A stretch of DNA of 64,000 bases from Thiomonas intermedia (lineage in GTDB: Bacteria > Pseudomonadota > Gammaproteobacteria > Burkholderiales > Burkholderiaceae_C): the NCBI RefSeq assembly GCF_002028405.1, contig NZ_CP020046.1, positions 2,790,001 through 2,854,000 on the forward strand, read 5' to 3'. The notes under the pieces are model-generated. The model worked only from the letters and a program-made list of their open reading frames with translations, was not told where the DNA came from and searched no databases. Of this stretch, positions 10,006 to 19,617 are shown piece by piece. Both the position numbers and the translations under genes were made by a program. The number at the start of each line of letters is the position of its first letter. Position 1 is the stretch's first letter.

Positions 10006-11285
10006 GTCACGGCTCCTTTGCGGGCGAATCGCGCTTCTCGCCAGAGGCCGCTGTCGAGCACGTCGCGCAGGGTTTGCACGGCGTCAAACACATCGATATG
10101 ACGCAGGTAAAGCGGGGTGAAGCCGAAGCGCAGCAGATCGGCGTCTCCGCGGGTTTTGTCGCCGGCGCGGAAATCTCCGATCACGCCGCGCGCGATCAAG
10201 GCCTGCATCACGGCGTAGCCGTCGCCGTCGAAGGTCAGCGAGACCTGGCTGCCGCGCCGGGCGGCGTCGATGGGGGTGACGACGGTGATCGGATGCGCGC
10301 TCAGCTGCTCGTGAACGAGACGGATGAACAGATCGCTGAGTGCCAAAGACTTGCGACGCAGCGCCTGCATGCCCCCGAACGGCTCGGCCGCCAGCACCGT
10401 GTCCACGCCGCACTCCAGCGCAGCGAGTGAAAGCAGGGTGGGCGTGCCGCAGAGGTAGCGCGCCATGCCGGGGGCGGGTTGATAGTCGGGGGTGAATGCG
10501 AAGGGCGCCGCATGGCCGTGCCAGCCCGAAAGGGGCTGCTCTACGCGGTTGACATGGCGCGCGTGCGCCCAGACGAAGGCGGGCGCGCCCGGCCCGCCGT
10601 TGAGGTATTTGTAGCCGCAGCCGATGGCGAAGTCGGCCTGCGCGCCGCCCAGATCGACCGGCACCGCGCCGGCTGAATGCGCCAGATCCCAGATCGTCAG
10701 CGCGCCCGCCGCGTGGGCGGCGGCGGTCACCGCGGCCATGTCGTACAGGACGCCGCTGCGGTAGTTCACCTGCGTGAGCAGCAGCACGGCGACGTCGTCG
10801 TGCAGGCGGCTGAGCGCCTGGCCTTGCTCGACGAGTTCGAGCTGCATGCCGTGTTGTGCGGCGAGCGACTGGGCCATGTAGAGGTCGGTTGGGAAATTTT
10901 CCCGCTCCGAGACGATGATGCGGCGCTGCGGCGAGTCCACCCGGGCGATGGCGAGCGCGGCGCTGAGCACCTTGTACAGGTTGATGGAGGTGGAGTCGGT
11001 GACCACCAGTTCATCGGGCGCGGCGCCCACCAGCCGGGCGATTTTGTTGCCCACCCGGCTGGGCAGATCGATCCAGCCCGCCGTGTTCCAGCTACGGATC
11101 AAGCCCCGTCCCCATTCTTCGGTCACGACGGCTTGAACCCGGGCCGCGGTCGATTTTGGCAGGGCGCCCAGCGAATTGCCGTCGAGGTAGATCACGTCGT
11201 TGGGCAGGCTGAACTGCTCGCGTAGTGCGGCGAGGGCGTCGGCGGCATCGAGGCTGACGCAGTCGGGTCGTTGAAATTTGGTCAT
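10002..11285 (-). CDS. kynU: Kynureninase
   Basis: 427-residue PLP enzyme of aminotransferase class V that splits L-kynurenine to anthranilate and alanine. The PLP lysine lies in [16 protein letters not shown], and the N-terminal [11 protein letters not shown] and [10 protein letters not shown] motifs are conserved. Lies between kynB (11-base gap) and kynA (4-base overlap). Confidence 0.96.
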   Translation of the reverse strand: MTKFQRPDCVSLDAADALAALREQFSLPNDVIYLDGNSLGALPKSTAARVQAVVTEEWGRGLIRSWNTAGWIDLPSRVGNKIARLVGAAPDELVVTDSTSINLYKVLSAALAIARVDSPQRRIIVSERENFPTDLYMAQSLAAQHGMQLELVEQGQALSRLHDDVAVLLLTQVNYRSGVLYDMAAVTAAAHAAGALTIWDLAHSAGAVPVDLGGAQADFAIGCGYKYLNGGPGAPAFVWAHARHVNRVEQPLSGWHGHAAPFAFTPDYQPAPGMARYLCGTPTLLSLAALECGVDTVLAAEPFGGMQALRRKSLALSDLFIRLVHEQLSAHPITVVTPIDAARRGSQVSLTFDGDGYAVMQALIARGVIGDFRAGDKTRGDADLLRFGFTPLYLRHIDVFDAVQTLRDVLDSGLWREARFARKGAVT

Positions 11286-11296
11286 GAATCGTGTTT

Positions 11297-11920
11297 TCAG
11301 AGGCTGCGCAGCACGGCGCGCACCGGCGAAGCGCAGGCGCCCTGCAGTTTCAGGGGCAAGGCGATCAGCTCGTAGTCGCCCTCGGGGACGTCATCGAGCA
11401 CGAGGTTTTCGAGCACGCGCATATCGTGCCGCAGCAGGCCGGCGTGGCTATCCAGGGTTTTGCTGGCCGCGGGATCGACGGAGGGGGTGTCGAGCCCGAT
11501 GAGACGCACGCCCTGCGCGGCCAGCCAGCCTACCGTCGCGGGGGCGAACGCGGCGAAGTCTTCCGACCAGGCCGTCAGCGCCCGACGGCGGGTGCGCACC
11601 AGCACACGCGGGGGCAGATCGACCGAGAGGCGCTGCAGATGGGCGATCTCGATCAGGGCGCCGCAGTTCAGGGCGTGAATCACGCGGCATGGCCCCAGAT
11701 AGGGCGCAAGATCCACCTCATCGATGCTCGGGGCGCCGTCGGCGTAGTGCAGCGGCGCATCCGCGTGGGCGCCGACATGGGGCGAGAGATGCACGGCGCT
11801 GAGATTGACCGGACATCCCGGCCCGAGGCGGGCCGTCCATTCCAGCGCATAGGGCAGGTCGCCCGGAAACAGCGGGGCGGTGGGCGAGACGGTTGGGGAA
11901 ATGTCCCACACGCGGTTCAT
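11297..11920 (-). CDS. kynB: Kynurenine formamidase
   Basis: 207-residue cyclase-family metal hydrolase converting N-formylkynurenine to kynurenine. The metal motif HVGAHADAPLHY (HxGTHxDxPxH type) and ending DVPEGDYELIALPLKL are typical. I start at the ATG at 11920; a TTG five codons upstream is possible. First gene of the kyn operon, divergent from hpd across a gap of about 170 bases which must hold both promoters. Confidence 0.94.
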   Translation of the reverse strand: MNRVWDISPTVSPTAPLFPGDLPYALEWTARLGPGCPVNLSAVHLSPHVGAHADAPLHYADGAPSIDEVDLAPYLGPCRVIHALNCGALIEIAHLQRLSVDLPPRVLVRTRRRALTAWSEDFAAFAPATVGWLAAQGVRLIGLDTPSVDPAASKTLDSHAGLLRHDMRVLENLVLDDVPEGDYELIALPLKLQGACASPVRAVLRSL

Positions 11921-12094
11921 GCGAGCTTGGACCAAGGTTGGATGGCTATTTTTGAATCTTTGCAGCTTATCGGATCGTACGGGCGTATAGGCGCAAGATT
12001 TTCCCGTAGTTGCTCAAAATGGCGCGTGTTTCGCGGAAACTCTGCGCGCCTGTCGATCTACAGTTTGGCTCATTCCCCGCAGGAGACCAAGCTC

Positions 12095-13201
<1,107 letters not shown>

Positions 13202-13216
13202 TCAGCGGAGCCGATC

Positions 13217-14083
13217 ATGTCCAGCGTGCCTGTGACCTACGGCGAAGCCAGCATCACCCCGCGCGGTGACTACGCCCATTGCGACGCCGACTACACCTGC
13301 GCGCAGCCTTGGGCGCGCTACACCCCGCAGGAGCATGCCTTGTTCGCGCGGCTGTATGCGCGGCAGATGGCCTTGGTGCCGGGGCGGGCCTGCGAGGAAT
13401 TTGTCCGGGCCCTGCCGCATCTGCGGGCGCAGCGCGGCATTCCGCGCTTCGACGACATCAACGTCCGGCTGAAGCCGGCCACGGGCTGGGAGGTCGTGGC
13501 CGTGCCCGGCCTGATTCCCGAGTCGGCGTTCTTCGGTCTGCTGGCGGCGAGGCGGTTTCCGGTGACGGTCTGGCTGCGCAGACCGGAGGAGTTCGACTAC
13601 ATCGTCGAGCCTGATCTGTTTCACGATCTGTTTGGCCATGTGCCGCTCTTGTTCGAGCCCCGGTTCGCCGACTACATGCAGGCGTTCGGAGCCGGTGGGC
13701 TCAAGGCTCAGGGGCAGCATGCCCTGCAGTATCTGGCCCGTCTGTACTGGTACACGGTGGAGTTTGGTCTGATCCGGTCGGATCAGGGGCTGCGGATCTA
13801 CGGCGCGGGCATTCTGTCGTCGGGCGGCGAAGTCGCGCACAGCCTGCACAGCCCGCAGGCGCGGCGGGTGCGCTTCGATCTGCCTCGCCTGCTGCGCAGC
13901 CGCTACCGCATCGACACCTTTCAGGCGACCTACTTCATCATCGACAGCTTCCAGCAGTTGTTCGACGCGACGGCGCCCGACTTCACCCCGCTCTATGCCC
14001 AGGCGGCCGTGCAGCCGGAGATCGAGGCCGGGATGCTGCTGCCGCGCGAGGTGGACGAGACGGTCGGCCGCGAAACAGGCTGA
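13217..14083 (+). CDS. phhA: Phenylalanine 4-monooxygenase
   Basis: 288-residue catalytic-domain-only aromatic amino acid hydroxylase, as usual in bacteria. Iron ligands are the two His of FHDLFGHVP and the Glu in WYTVEFGL; the pterin-site region VPGLIPESAFF is also present. Makes tyrosine from phenylalanine and feeds the pathway in which hpd acts. No pterin-4a-carbinolamine dehydratase (phhB) is adjacent. Ends 6 bases from the convergent maiA stop. Confidence 0.97.
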   Translation: MSSVPVTYGEASITPRGDYAHCDADYTCAQPWARYTPQEHALFARLYARQMALVPGRACEEFVRALPHLRAQRGIPRFDDINVRLKPATGWEVVAVPGLIPESAFFGLLAARRFPVTVWLRRPEEFDYIVEPDLFHDLFGHVPLLFEPRFADYMQAFGAGGLKAQGQHALQYLARLYWYTVEFGLIRSDQGLRIYGAGILSSGGEVAHSLHSPQARRVRFDLPRLLRSRYRIDTFQATYFIIDSFQQLFDATAPDFTPLYAQAAVQPEIEAGMLLPREVDETVGRETG

Positions 14084-14089
14084 GACGGC

Positions 14090-14734
14090 CTATTCGGCAT
14101 CAGGCTGATGCTGGGGCGCAGCGCGCCGAAAGGCCTCCAGTTCTTCGCATTCGGCGCAGATGCGCAGAACGGTGCTCAGACCCGTCAGGCTGCAACCAAA
14201 GCGCCGGGCATTGAAGACCTGCGGAACGAGGCAGCAGTCCGCAAGCGTGGGCGCGTCGCCGTGGCAGAACCTGCCGGTGCGCGGGTCGCGCGCGAGCATT
14301 TTCTCGACGGTCTGCAGCCCCCGATCGACCCAGTGGCAATACCACGCGCTCTTCTGCGCCTCGCTCACATCGAAGCTGCGCGTGAGGTGCTGCAGCACCC
14401 GAAGATTGTTGATCGGGTGGATGTCGCTGGCGATGGTTTGCGCGATGGCACGCATGCGGGCCCGGTCAGCGGCCGAGCCCGGCAGCAGCGGCGGGCTCGG
14501 GTGGGTCTCGTCCAGGTACTCGATGATGGCCAGGGACTGGGTGAGGATCTGGCCGTCGTCGTCCAGGGTGGGCACGGTTTCGTTCGGATTGAGCGCCGCG
14601 TAAGCCGCGGCATGTTGCTGGCCGCCCTCACGCAGCAGATGCACCGGCACCGAGTCGAAGGCCAGCCCCTTGAGGTGCAGGGCGATGCGAACCCGATAGG
14701 CCGCGGAACTGCGGAAGTAGGTGTAGAGCTTCAT
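14090..14734 (-). CDS. maiA: Maleylacetoacetate isomerase (zeta-class GST)
   Basis: 214-residue glutathione S-transferase fold protein with the zeta-class active-site motif SSAAYRVRIALHLKG and the thioredoxin-like N-terminal half followed by an all-helical half. It isomerises maleylacetoacetate to fumarylacetoacetate. Its start overlaps the fah stop by 4 bases. A maleylpyruvate isomerase of gentisate degradation is the alternative, but hpd and phhA are the neighbours. Confidence 0.93.
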   Translation of the reverse strand: MKLYTYFRSSAAYRVRIALHLKGLAFDSVPVHLLREGGQQHAAAYAALNPNETVPTLDDDGQILTQSLAIIEYLDETHPSPPLLPGSAADRARMRAIAQTIASDIHPINNLRVLQHLTRSFDVSEAQKSAWYCHWVDRGLQTVEKMLARDPRTGRFCHGDAPTLADCCLVPQVFNARRFGCSLTGLSTVLRICAECEELEAFRRAAPQHQPDAE

Positions 14735-15744
14735 TCCGGCAGTGCCTGCACGCGGTTGCGGATGCTGCCGAACAGGCTCAAACCCCGGTCATCGTGCATG
14801 CTGATTTCGACCACGTCGCCGTCGCGCAGAAAGGGCGTGGCGGCCTCGCCCTGTTCGATCGTCTCGTAGGTGCGCACCTCGGCGATGCAGGCATAGCCCA
14901 CCCCGCCGTGCTCGACCTTGGAGCCCCAAAGGCCACCCTGCTTGTTCGATACCGTGCCCGAGCCGATGATCGTGCCCGCCGCCAGGCGGCGGGTCTTGGC
15001 CGCGTGGGCGATGAGCTGGGCGAAGTCGAAGGTCATGTCCACCCCGGCATTCGGATGACCGAAGCGCCGACCATTGACCTCCACCCGCAGCGGCAGATGC
15101 AGCTTGTGGTCGCGCCACGCCGCGCCGAGTTCGTCGGGCGTGAGCGCCACAGGGCTGAAGGCCGACGCGGGCTTGCTCTGGAAGAAGCCGAAACCCTTGG
15201 CCAGTTCCGCTGGAATGAGCTGCCGCAGCGACACGTCGTTGACCAGCAGCACCAGGCGGATGGCCTGCGCCGCCTGCGCGGGCGTGGCGCCCAGCGGCAC
15301 TTCCCCGGTGATGACGGCCACCTCGGCCTCGAAGTCGATGCCCCAGCTCTCTTTGGCCACGATCGGATCGCAGGGGGCGATGAAGCTGTCTGAGCCGCCT
15401 TGGTACATCAGCGGGTCGGTGTAGAAGGTGGCGGGCACTTCGGCCTTGCGTGCCTTGCGTACCAGTTCGACATGGTTGATGTAGGCCGATCCGTCGGCCC
15501 ACTGGAAGGCCCGGGGCAGCGGCGAGTGACAGGCGGCGGCGTCGAAGGGCTGGGCGTGTCGCGCGGTACCGGCTTGCAGGGCAAGCGCCGCGTCGCGCAG
15601 CAGCGGGGCGCAGCGCGCCCAGTCGTCGAGCGCGGCCTGCAGCGTGGGGGCGATCTCGGGCACGGGCTGACACTGGGTCAGGGTGTCGTTGACCACGACC
15701 AGTCGGCCGTCCGGGGTCGAAGTCTTCAGCGTGGCCAGCCTCAC
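14731..15744 (-). CDS. fahA: Fumarylacetoacetate hydrolase family protein
   Basis: 337 residues. The C-terminal FAH fold carries the metal-ligand acidic motif GIDFEAEVAVI, followed by NDVSLRQLIP, FFQSKPASAFSP and GTIIGSGTVSNKQGG. Start is a GTG at 15744 with AAGGAG nine bases before it; this GTG overlaps the upstream VOC gene's stop (GTGA). In context it should hydrolyse fumarylacetoacetate to fumarate and acetoacetate, the last step of tyrosine catabolism. The upstream in-frame open stretch overlaps the VOC gene and is not coding. Confidence 0.92.
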   Translation of the reverse strand: MRLATLKTSTPDGRLVVVNDTLTQCQPVPEIAPTLQAALDDWARCAPLLRDAALALQAGTARHAQPFDAAACHSPLPRAFQWADGSAYINHVELVRKARKAEVPATFYTDPLMYQGGSDSFIAPCDPIVAKESWGIDFEAEVAVITGEVPLGATPAQAAQAIRLVLLVNDVSLRQLIPAELAKGFGFFQSKPASAFSPVALTPDELGAAWRDHKLHLPLRVEVNGRRFGHPNAGVDMTFDFAQLIAHAAKTRRLAAGTIIGSGTVSNKQGGLWGSKVEHGGVGYACIAEVRTYETIEQGEAATPFLRDGDVVEISMHDDRGLSLFGSIRNRVQALPE

Positions 15745-16286
15745 TGGAACATCTCCTTGTAGCGGCCGTCGTGCATCCAGGCGGCGTGCTTCGGGGCCTT
15801 GCGGGTCTGGCCCCACTCTTCGAGCATGTCCCACTTCACCGCATCGAGTGCGGCCAGCATCTTGGGGCTGGCGGTATTGCACGCCAGCTCCAGGCGATGG
15901 CCGTTGGGGTCGAAGAAGTAGATGGACTGGAACAGCGCATGATCGGTCGGGCCGAGCACGTCGATGCCAGCTTGCTGCAGGCGCTGCTTGGCGGCGAGCA
16001 GTTCGTCCATGCTGCCGACCTCCAATGCGAGGTGCTGAGTCCAGACGGGGGTGTTGGGGTCGCGCCCCATTTCGGGCTGCGTGGGCAGCTCGAAGAAGGC
16101 CAGGATATTGCCCTGGCCCGCATCGAGAAAGATGTGCATATAGGGATCGGCCTCGCCCGTGGAGGGCACGGTGTCCTCGGCAATGCACAGCACGAGTTTC
16201 ATGTCCAGATGCTGTTCGTACCAGCGCGCGGTCTGCAGCGCGTCCTTGCAGCGGTAGGCAGCATGATGGATCTTGTGGACCAGCAT
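15741..16286 (-). CDS. VOC-fold (glyoxalase/dioxygenase superfamily) metalloprotein
   Basis: 181 residues. Two beta-alpha-beta-beta-beta modules with candidate metal ligands in KIHHAAYRC, TQHLALEV and GHRLELAC, the usual His/His/Glu pattern of VOC enzymes. First gene of an operon with fahA and maiA, overlapping fahA by 4 bases. The position is where many genomes have homogentisate dioxygenase (hmgA); whether this protein acts on a tyrosine-pathway intermediate or detoxifies one is unknown. Function not assigned. Confidence 0.85.
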   Translation of the reverse strand: MLVHKIHHAAYRCKDALQTARWYEQHLDMKLVLCIAEDTVPSTGEADPYMHIFLDAGQGNILAFFELPTQPEMGRDPNTPVWTQHLALEVGSMDELLAAKQRLQQAGIDVLGPTDHALFQSIYFFDPNGHRLELACNTASPKMLAALDAVKWDMLEEWGQTRKAPKHAAWMHDGRYKEMFQ

Positions 16287-16295
16287 GATGAGTCT

Positions 16296-16333
16296 CCTGT
16301 TTTGTGATCCGTGAACTCTAGTCGCAAAACAGG
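16296..16333 (-). promoter_or_regulatory. Inverted repeat covering the Shine-Dalgarno of the VOC-fah-maiA operon
   Basis: CCTGTTTTG (16296-16304) and CAAAACAGG (16325-16333) are perfect 9-bp inverted repeats with a 20-base spacer. On the minus-strand transcript the 3' arm ends in the AGG of the AGGAG ribosome site of the VOC gene, 8 bases before its ATG. It may act as a regulator operator or an RNA stem that hides the ribosome site; it also lies only 26 bases after the pelG stop. Confidence 0.55.
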
Positions 16334-16358
16334 CGTGCTGCAGCTTCGCTGCGCGAGG

Positions 16359-17729
16359 CTACTGCAGCATGAAGGTCTGGTATTCCAGCTTACGGAACAG
16401 TCGCTGCAGCAACATCATGCCCAGCATCAGGGTGATGAACAGGGCCACGCCGAAGCCGTAGCCGAAGAAGGCCGGACCGAGCTGGATGGAGAGCACGCTC
16501 AGCGCAAAATTCAGCACCGTCAACGTGGCTGTGATGACCACCACATCGCGCCTGCGGTCGAGGTAATAGAACACGTTGAGCACGGCCAGCAGCATCACCT
16601 GGAAGCTCGCCGCCACGGCCTGCACCAGGAACAGCGGGATGTAGAGGCTGCTGATGCCGATCCACGAAAACAGCGCCGGCACGAAGGTGTACACCGCCAG
16701 CAGCGTGAGCGCCTGCACCTTCAGGATCTGGTAGAGCCCCTCGCGCACCACGCCCTGCATGCCGTCGTGATAGCGGGAGATGTCTTGCAGCGCGCCGCCT
16801 TCGCGCACGGCGGTATAGAACTTGTCGTACCACTCGACGAAGTCGGTCTCGAACTTCACCAGGAAAATGCCCATGCCCGGGATGACGCACAGATAGGCGA
16901 GAAACACGGGAAGGTCGTAAATGGTCGAGGCGCGCAGCGGGCCGATGACCGGGTTGGACGTGCCCGTGGTGAACCAGAACACCAGCTTGTCGGCCCACAC
17001 GCCCACGTTGTAGAGCACACCGCCCGCGATGAGCGAGAGATACATCTGCTTCGGGCGGAAGCAGGCCAGGCTGATCGGGCGCACCACCGGAAAGTTGCGC
17101 AGCACCAGCCACAGCATCAACACCCACATGACGAACTGCCCGCCGAGAAAGCCCAGCAGGAGCCCGTCGAGCCCCCAGGGACGGGCGATGTACGACATCA
17201 GCACCGACATGCCGTAGCCCAGCCCATACAGGCCGACGATGGCGCGATACTGTTTCAGGCCCGAGAGAAACACCGTCGTGATCCAGAGGTTCGACAGCAG
17301 CGTCAGTCCCACCACGATGAGCACCCGGTACAGATTGCTCACCCCGTCGAAACCCAGCAGCGCGGTCAGCCAGCCCAGTCCGCCACTGACGGCCGTGGTC
17401 ACCAGCACCACGCCGAAATAGGCCGGGGCGATGTCGTCCTTGCGCTTCTCGAACAGCCGGTCGGCCACCCATCGGGTGAAGCCCAGTTGCAGCCCTCCGG
17501 TGAGGATCAGCGAGGCCATGATGAGGTAGGTGACCGTGACCTGGAACTGGGTGATGAGCGCGTCGGGCGTGACGACACCGAGCGACAGCACGCCCACCGC
17601 GATGAGGCCGATGATGGAAAACACCCACGGCCCGGAGCTGATGATGGACGCGTAGGTGTAGGCGCGCAGCAGCCCGAGGTAGGACTCGGTGCGCAGCAAC
17701 TTGCGCAGCTCGAAGCCGATGCCGGCCAT
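16359..17729 (-). CDS. pelG: Pel polysaccharide membrane protein PelG
   Basis: 456 residues with about 12 membrane segments, of the PelG (Wzx/MATE-like) family. The N-terminus MAGIGFELRKLL and the segment SIISSGPWVFSIIG are typical. It forms the inner-membrane export unit with PelD, PelE and PelF. The ATG follows directly on the pelF stop (TAG-ATG, zero gap), so its ribosome-binding region lies in the last repeat of pelF. Last gene of pelABCDEFG. Confidence 0.95.
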   Translation of the reverse strand: MAGIGFELRKLLRTESYLGLLRAYTYASIISSGPWVFSIIGLIAVGVLSLGVVTPDALITQFQVTVTYLIMASLILTGGLQLGFTRWVADRLFEKRKDDIAPAYFGVVLVTTAVSGGLGWLTALLGFDGVSNLYRVLIVVGLTLLSNLWITTVFLSGLKQYRAIVGLYGLGYGMSVLMSYIARPWGLDGLLLGFLGGQFVMWVLMLWLVLRNFPVVRPISLACFRPKQMYLSLIAGGVLYNVGVWADKLVFWFTTGTSNPVIGPLRASTIYDLPVFLAYLCVIPGMGIFLVKFETDFVEWYDKFYTAVREGGALQDISRYHDGMQGVVREGLYQILKVQALTLLAVYTFVPALFSWIGISSLYIPLFLVQAVAASFQVMLLAVLNVFYYLDRRRDVVVITATLTVLNFALSVLSIQLGPAFFGYGFGVALFITLMLGMMLLQRLFRKLEYQTFMLQ

Positions 17730-19598
17730 CTAGTTGGCCCCCACGTTCGGGCTGCGCCCTCTCTGCCCCCCGGGGGGGCTGCCGCCGCCTTGAGGCGGCT
17801 CGGCAGCGTCGGCGGTGTCCCCCACGTTCGGGCTGCGCCCTCTCTGCCCCCCGAGGGGGCTGCCGCCGCCTTGAGGCGGCTCGGCGGCGTCGGCGGTGTC
17901 CCCCACGTTCGGGCTGCGCCCTTTCTGCCCCCCGAGGGGGCTGCCGCCGCCTTGAGGCGGCTCGGCGGCGTCGGCGGGTTCATCGAGTGGCGGTTCGCCG
18001 CGCAGCCAGGTGGCCACGGCGCCGACCGAATCGTGCAGGCCCGCGGCGCGGGCGGCGCTGCGTTGCAGGGCGTCGTCGTAGACGGCTCGGTAGTTGTCGA
18101 ACATGATGGGCTGGGTGTAGTAGCGCTCGACCCGGGCGATACCCGCCGCGCTGGCGGCCTGCCAGCGGTCGGCGTCGCCCAGCAGTTCGGCGCAGGCTTC
18201 GCCCAGCCCCTGCGCGTCGGCGATGCCGACCACGGCACCGGAGGCGCCCAGCGCCTCGTCTTCCTCGCCCAGGCCGTAGATGAGCTGGCGGCAGGAGCCG
18301 ACGTCGGTGGTCACCGAGGGCACGCCGCCGGCATAGCCTTCGAGCATGACCAGCGGTAGCGCCTCGCTGATGGAGGACAGCACCACCAGCCCGATCTTGG
18401 GCATGAGTTCGGTGAGCTTCTGGAAGCCGAGAAACTGCAGGGTGTCGCCCAGTTGCAGGCTGTCGGCGAGCTCGCGGCATTCGCGGGCATAGTCCGGGTG
18501 TTCGTCTTCGGGGCCGGCGATCCAGCCCTGGAGGCCGGGCAGGCGGTTGCTGGCCACGCGCACGGCGCGGATGAAGGTCTTGATGTCCTTGATCGGCACC
18601 ACCCGGCCGATGAGGCACATCACCAGCGGCGGCTGCGCCGGGCGCAGGGCGCGGGTCGCGGCGAAGGGCGGCACGTTGATGCCGTTGGCGATGCAGCAGG
18701 TGGTGATCGGGTTGGCGCCGTCGGCCATCTGGCGCAGACGGTTGGTTTCGTAGAGCGCGATCACCGGATCGGCGGCGTCGTAGCACATGCGGCCCAGCGA
18801 TTCGAACAGCCTGATCCAGAGCTGGCGGAAGTAGCCCGCTTCGCCCGCGGTGCGCTCGAGCACCGGGGTGTTGTCGCTGATCCAGTTGGCCGAGAACAGG
18901 TCGATGCGACGCTCCTTGGTGTAGATGCCGTGCTCCGACAGGATCAGCGGCTTGTCGTACAGCCGCGAGAGCACGGCGCCCAGATACCCAGCATACCCGG
19001 TGGAGACGGTGTGATAGATCTTGGCGCGCGGCAACTCCCGGGCCAGGGTGGCCAGGGTCCAGATGGGGGTGTGCATGGTGCGCACCGTCCAGAAGTAGTC
19101 GACGAAGGACGGGTCGGTGCAGCGCAGCTGGTACTGCGCGGTGAGGTAGGCCCACGACTGGTGCGAGTGCAGGAAGTAGCGCAGATCGAGCTTGTCCTGC
19201 ATGGCTTGCAGGCTGGCGCGCAGCACTTCGGCGCGGCTGGCCGTGTCGTGGCCATCGCGGATCAGGGTGTGCAGGTTTTCCACCAGTTCGGCGGTGCGGG
19301 CGTCGCCGCGCTCTTCGTGCGCGGTGGGCAGTACGGCATCGCTGAAGAGGTAGTGATGGGTGAGCCCGACCACATTGGGTGGCATCGCGTAGCGCGGCTT
19401 GCCATAGTCTTCCTCGCGCGAGCCGAGGAAGACCAGATGAAACCGAAGGTGCGGAAAACCGCTGACGATCTGGTGCACCCAGCTCGACACGCCGCCCGAG
19501 ACGTAGGGGTAGGTGCCTTCGAGCAGCAGCATGATGTCCACATCGGCCGAGGATTCATAGGCTTCGGGCTGCGTGTCGGAGAAGTCGGGGGCAATCAT
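17730..19598 (-). CDS. pelF: Pel glycosyltransferase PelF with repeat-extended C-terminus
   Basis: 622 residues. Residues up to about 530 are a GT4-type glycosyltransferase: N-terminal LLLEGTYPYVSGGVSSWVHQ and the E-x7-E motif EALPLVMLEGYAGG. Uses UDP-sugar to polymerise Pel in the cytoplasm. The last 85 or so residues are three copies of a 27-residue Gly/Pro-rich unit (ADAAEPPQGGGSPLGGQ then RGRSPNVGDT), making the protein about 110 residues longer than Pseudomonas PelF (507 residues). The tail is encoded by an 81-bp DNA repeat and looks like a later insertion that replaced the original stop. Confidence 0.94.
   Translation of the reverse strand: MIAPDFSDTQPEAYESSADVDIMLLLEGTYPYVSGGVSSWVHQIVSGFPHLRFHLVFLGSREEDYGKPRYAMPPNVVGLTHHYLFSDAVLPTAHEERGDARTAELVENLHTLIRDGHDTASRAEVLRASLQAMQDKLDLRYFLHSHQSWAYLTAQYQLRCTDPSFVDYFWTVRTMHTPIWTLATLARELPRAKIYHTVSTGYAGYLGAVLSRLYDKPLILSEHGIYTKERRIDLFSANWISDNTPVLERTAGEAGYFRQLWIRLFESLGRMCYDAADPVIALYETNRLRQMADGANPITTCCIANGINVPPFAATRALRPAQPPLVMCLIGRVVPIKDIKTFIRAVRVASNRLPGLQGWIAGPEDEHPDYARECRELADSLQLGDTLQFLGFQKLTELMPKIGLVVLSSISEALPLVMLEGYAGGVPSVTTDVGSCRQLIYGLGEEDEALGASGAVVGIADAQGLGEACAELLGDADRWQAASAAGIARVERYYTQPIMFDNYRAVYDDALQRSAARAAGLHDSVGAVATWLRGEPPLDEPADAAEPPQGGGSPLGGQKGRSPNVGDTADAAEPPQGGGSPLGGQRGRSPNVGDTADAAEPPQGGGSPPGGQRGRSPNVGAN
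17738..17985. repeat. Three 81-bp tandem repeats inside the 3' end of pelF
   Basis: Period exactly 81 bases (equivalent bases at 17743, 17824 and 17905), nearly identical copies. Each unit contains two hairpins, one around CCCCCGAGGGGG and one GCCGCCTTGAGGCGGC. The period is a multiple of three, so pelF stays in frame through all copies. The look is that of the GC-rich palindromic intergenic repeats of Burkholderiales genomes, here captured by a gene. Confidence 0.9.
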
Positions 19599-19617
19599 GG
19601 TCGGTTGTTTCGGAGGT

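Noticed and set aside
14090-16286. Gentisate pathway operon (maleylpyruvate isomerase, fumarylpyruvate hydrolase)
   Set aside because: The same enzyme families serve gentisate degradation, but hpd and phhA are adjacent and no gentisate dioxygenase is seen, so tyrosine catabolism is the better reading.
17738-17985. CRISPR array
   Set aside because: Copies are directly tandem with no unique spacers and lie inside a coding frame.
16311-18359. 682-residue plus-strand open frame opposite pelG/pelF
   Set aside because: Antisense shadow of two well-supported genes; repetitive composition derived from the 81-bp repeats.
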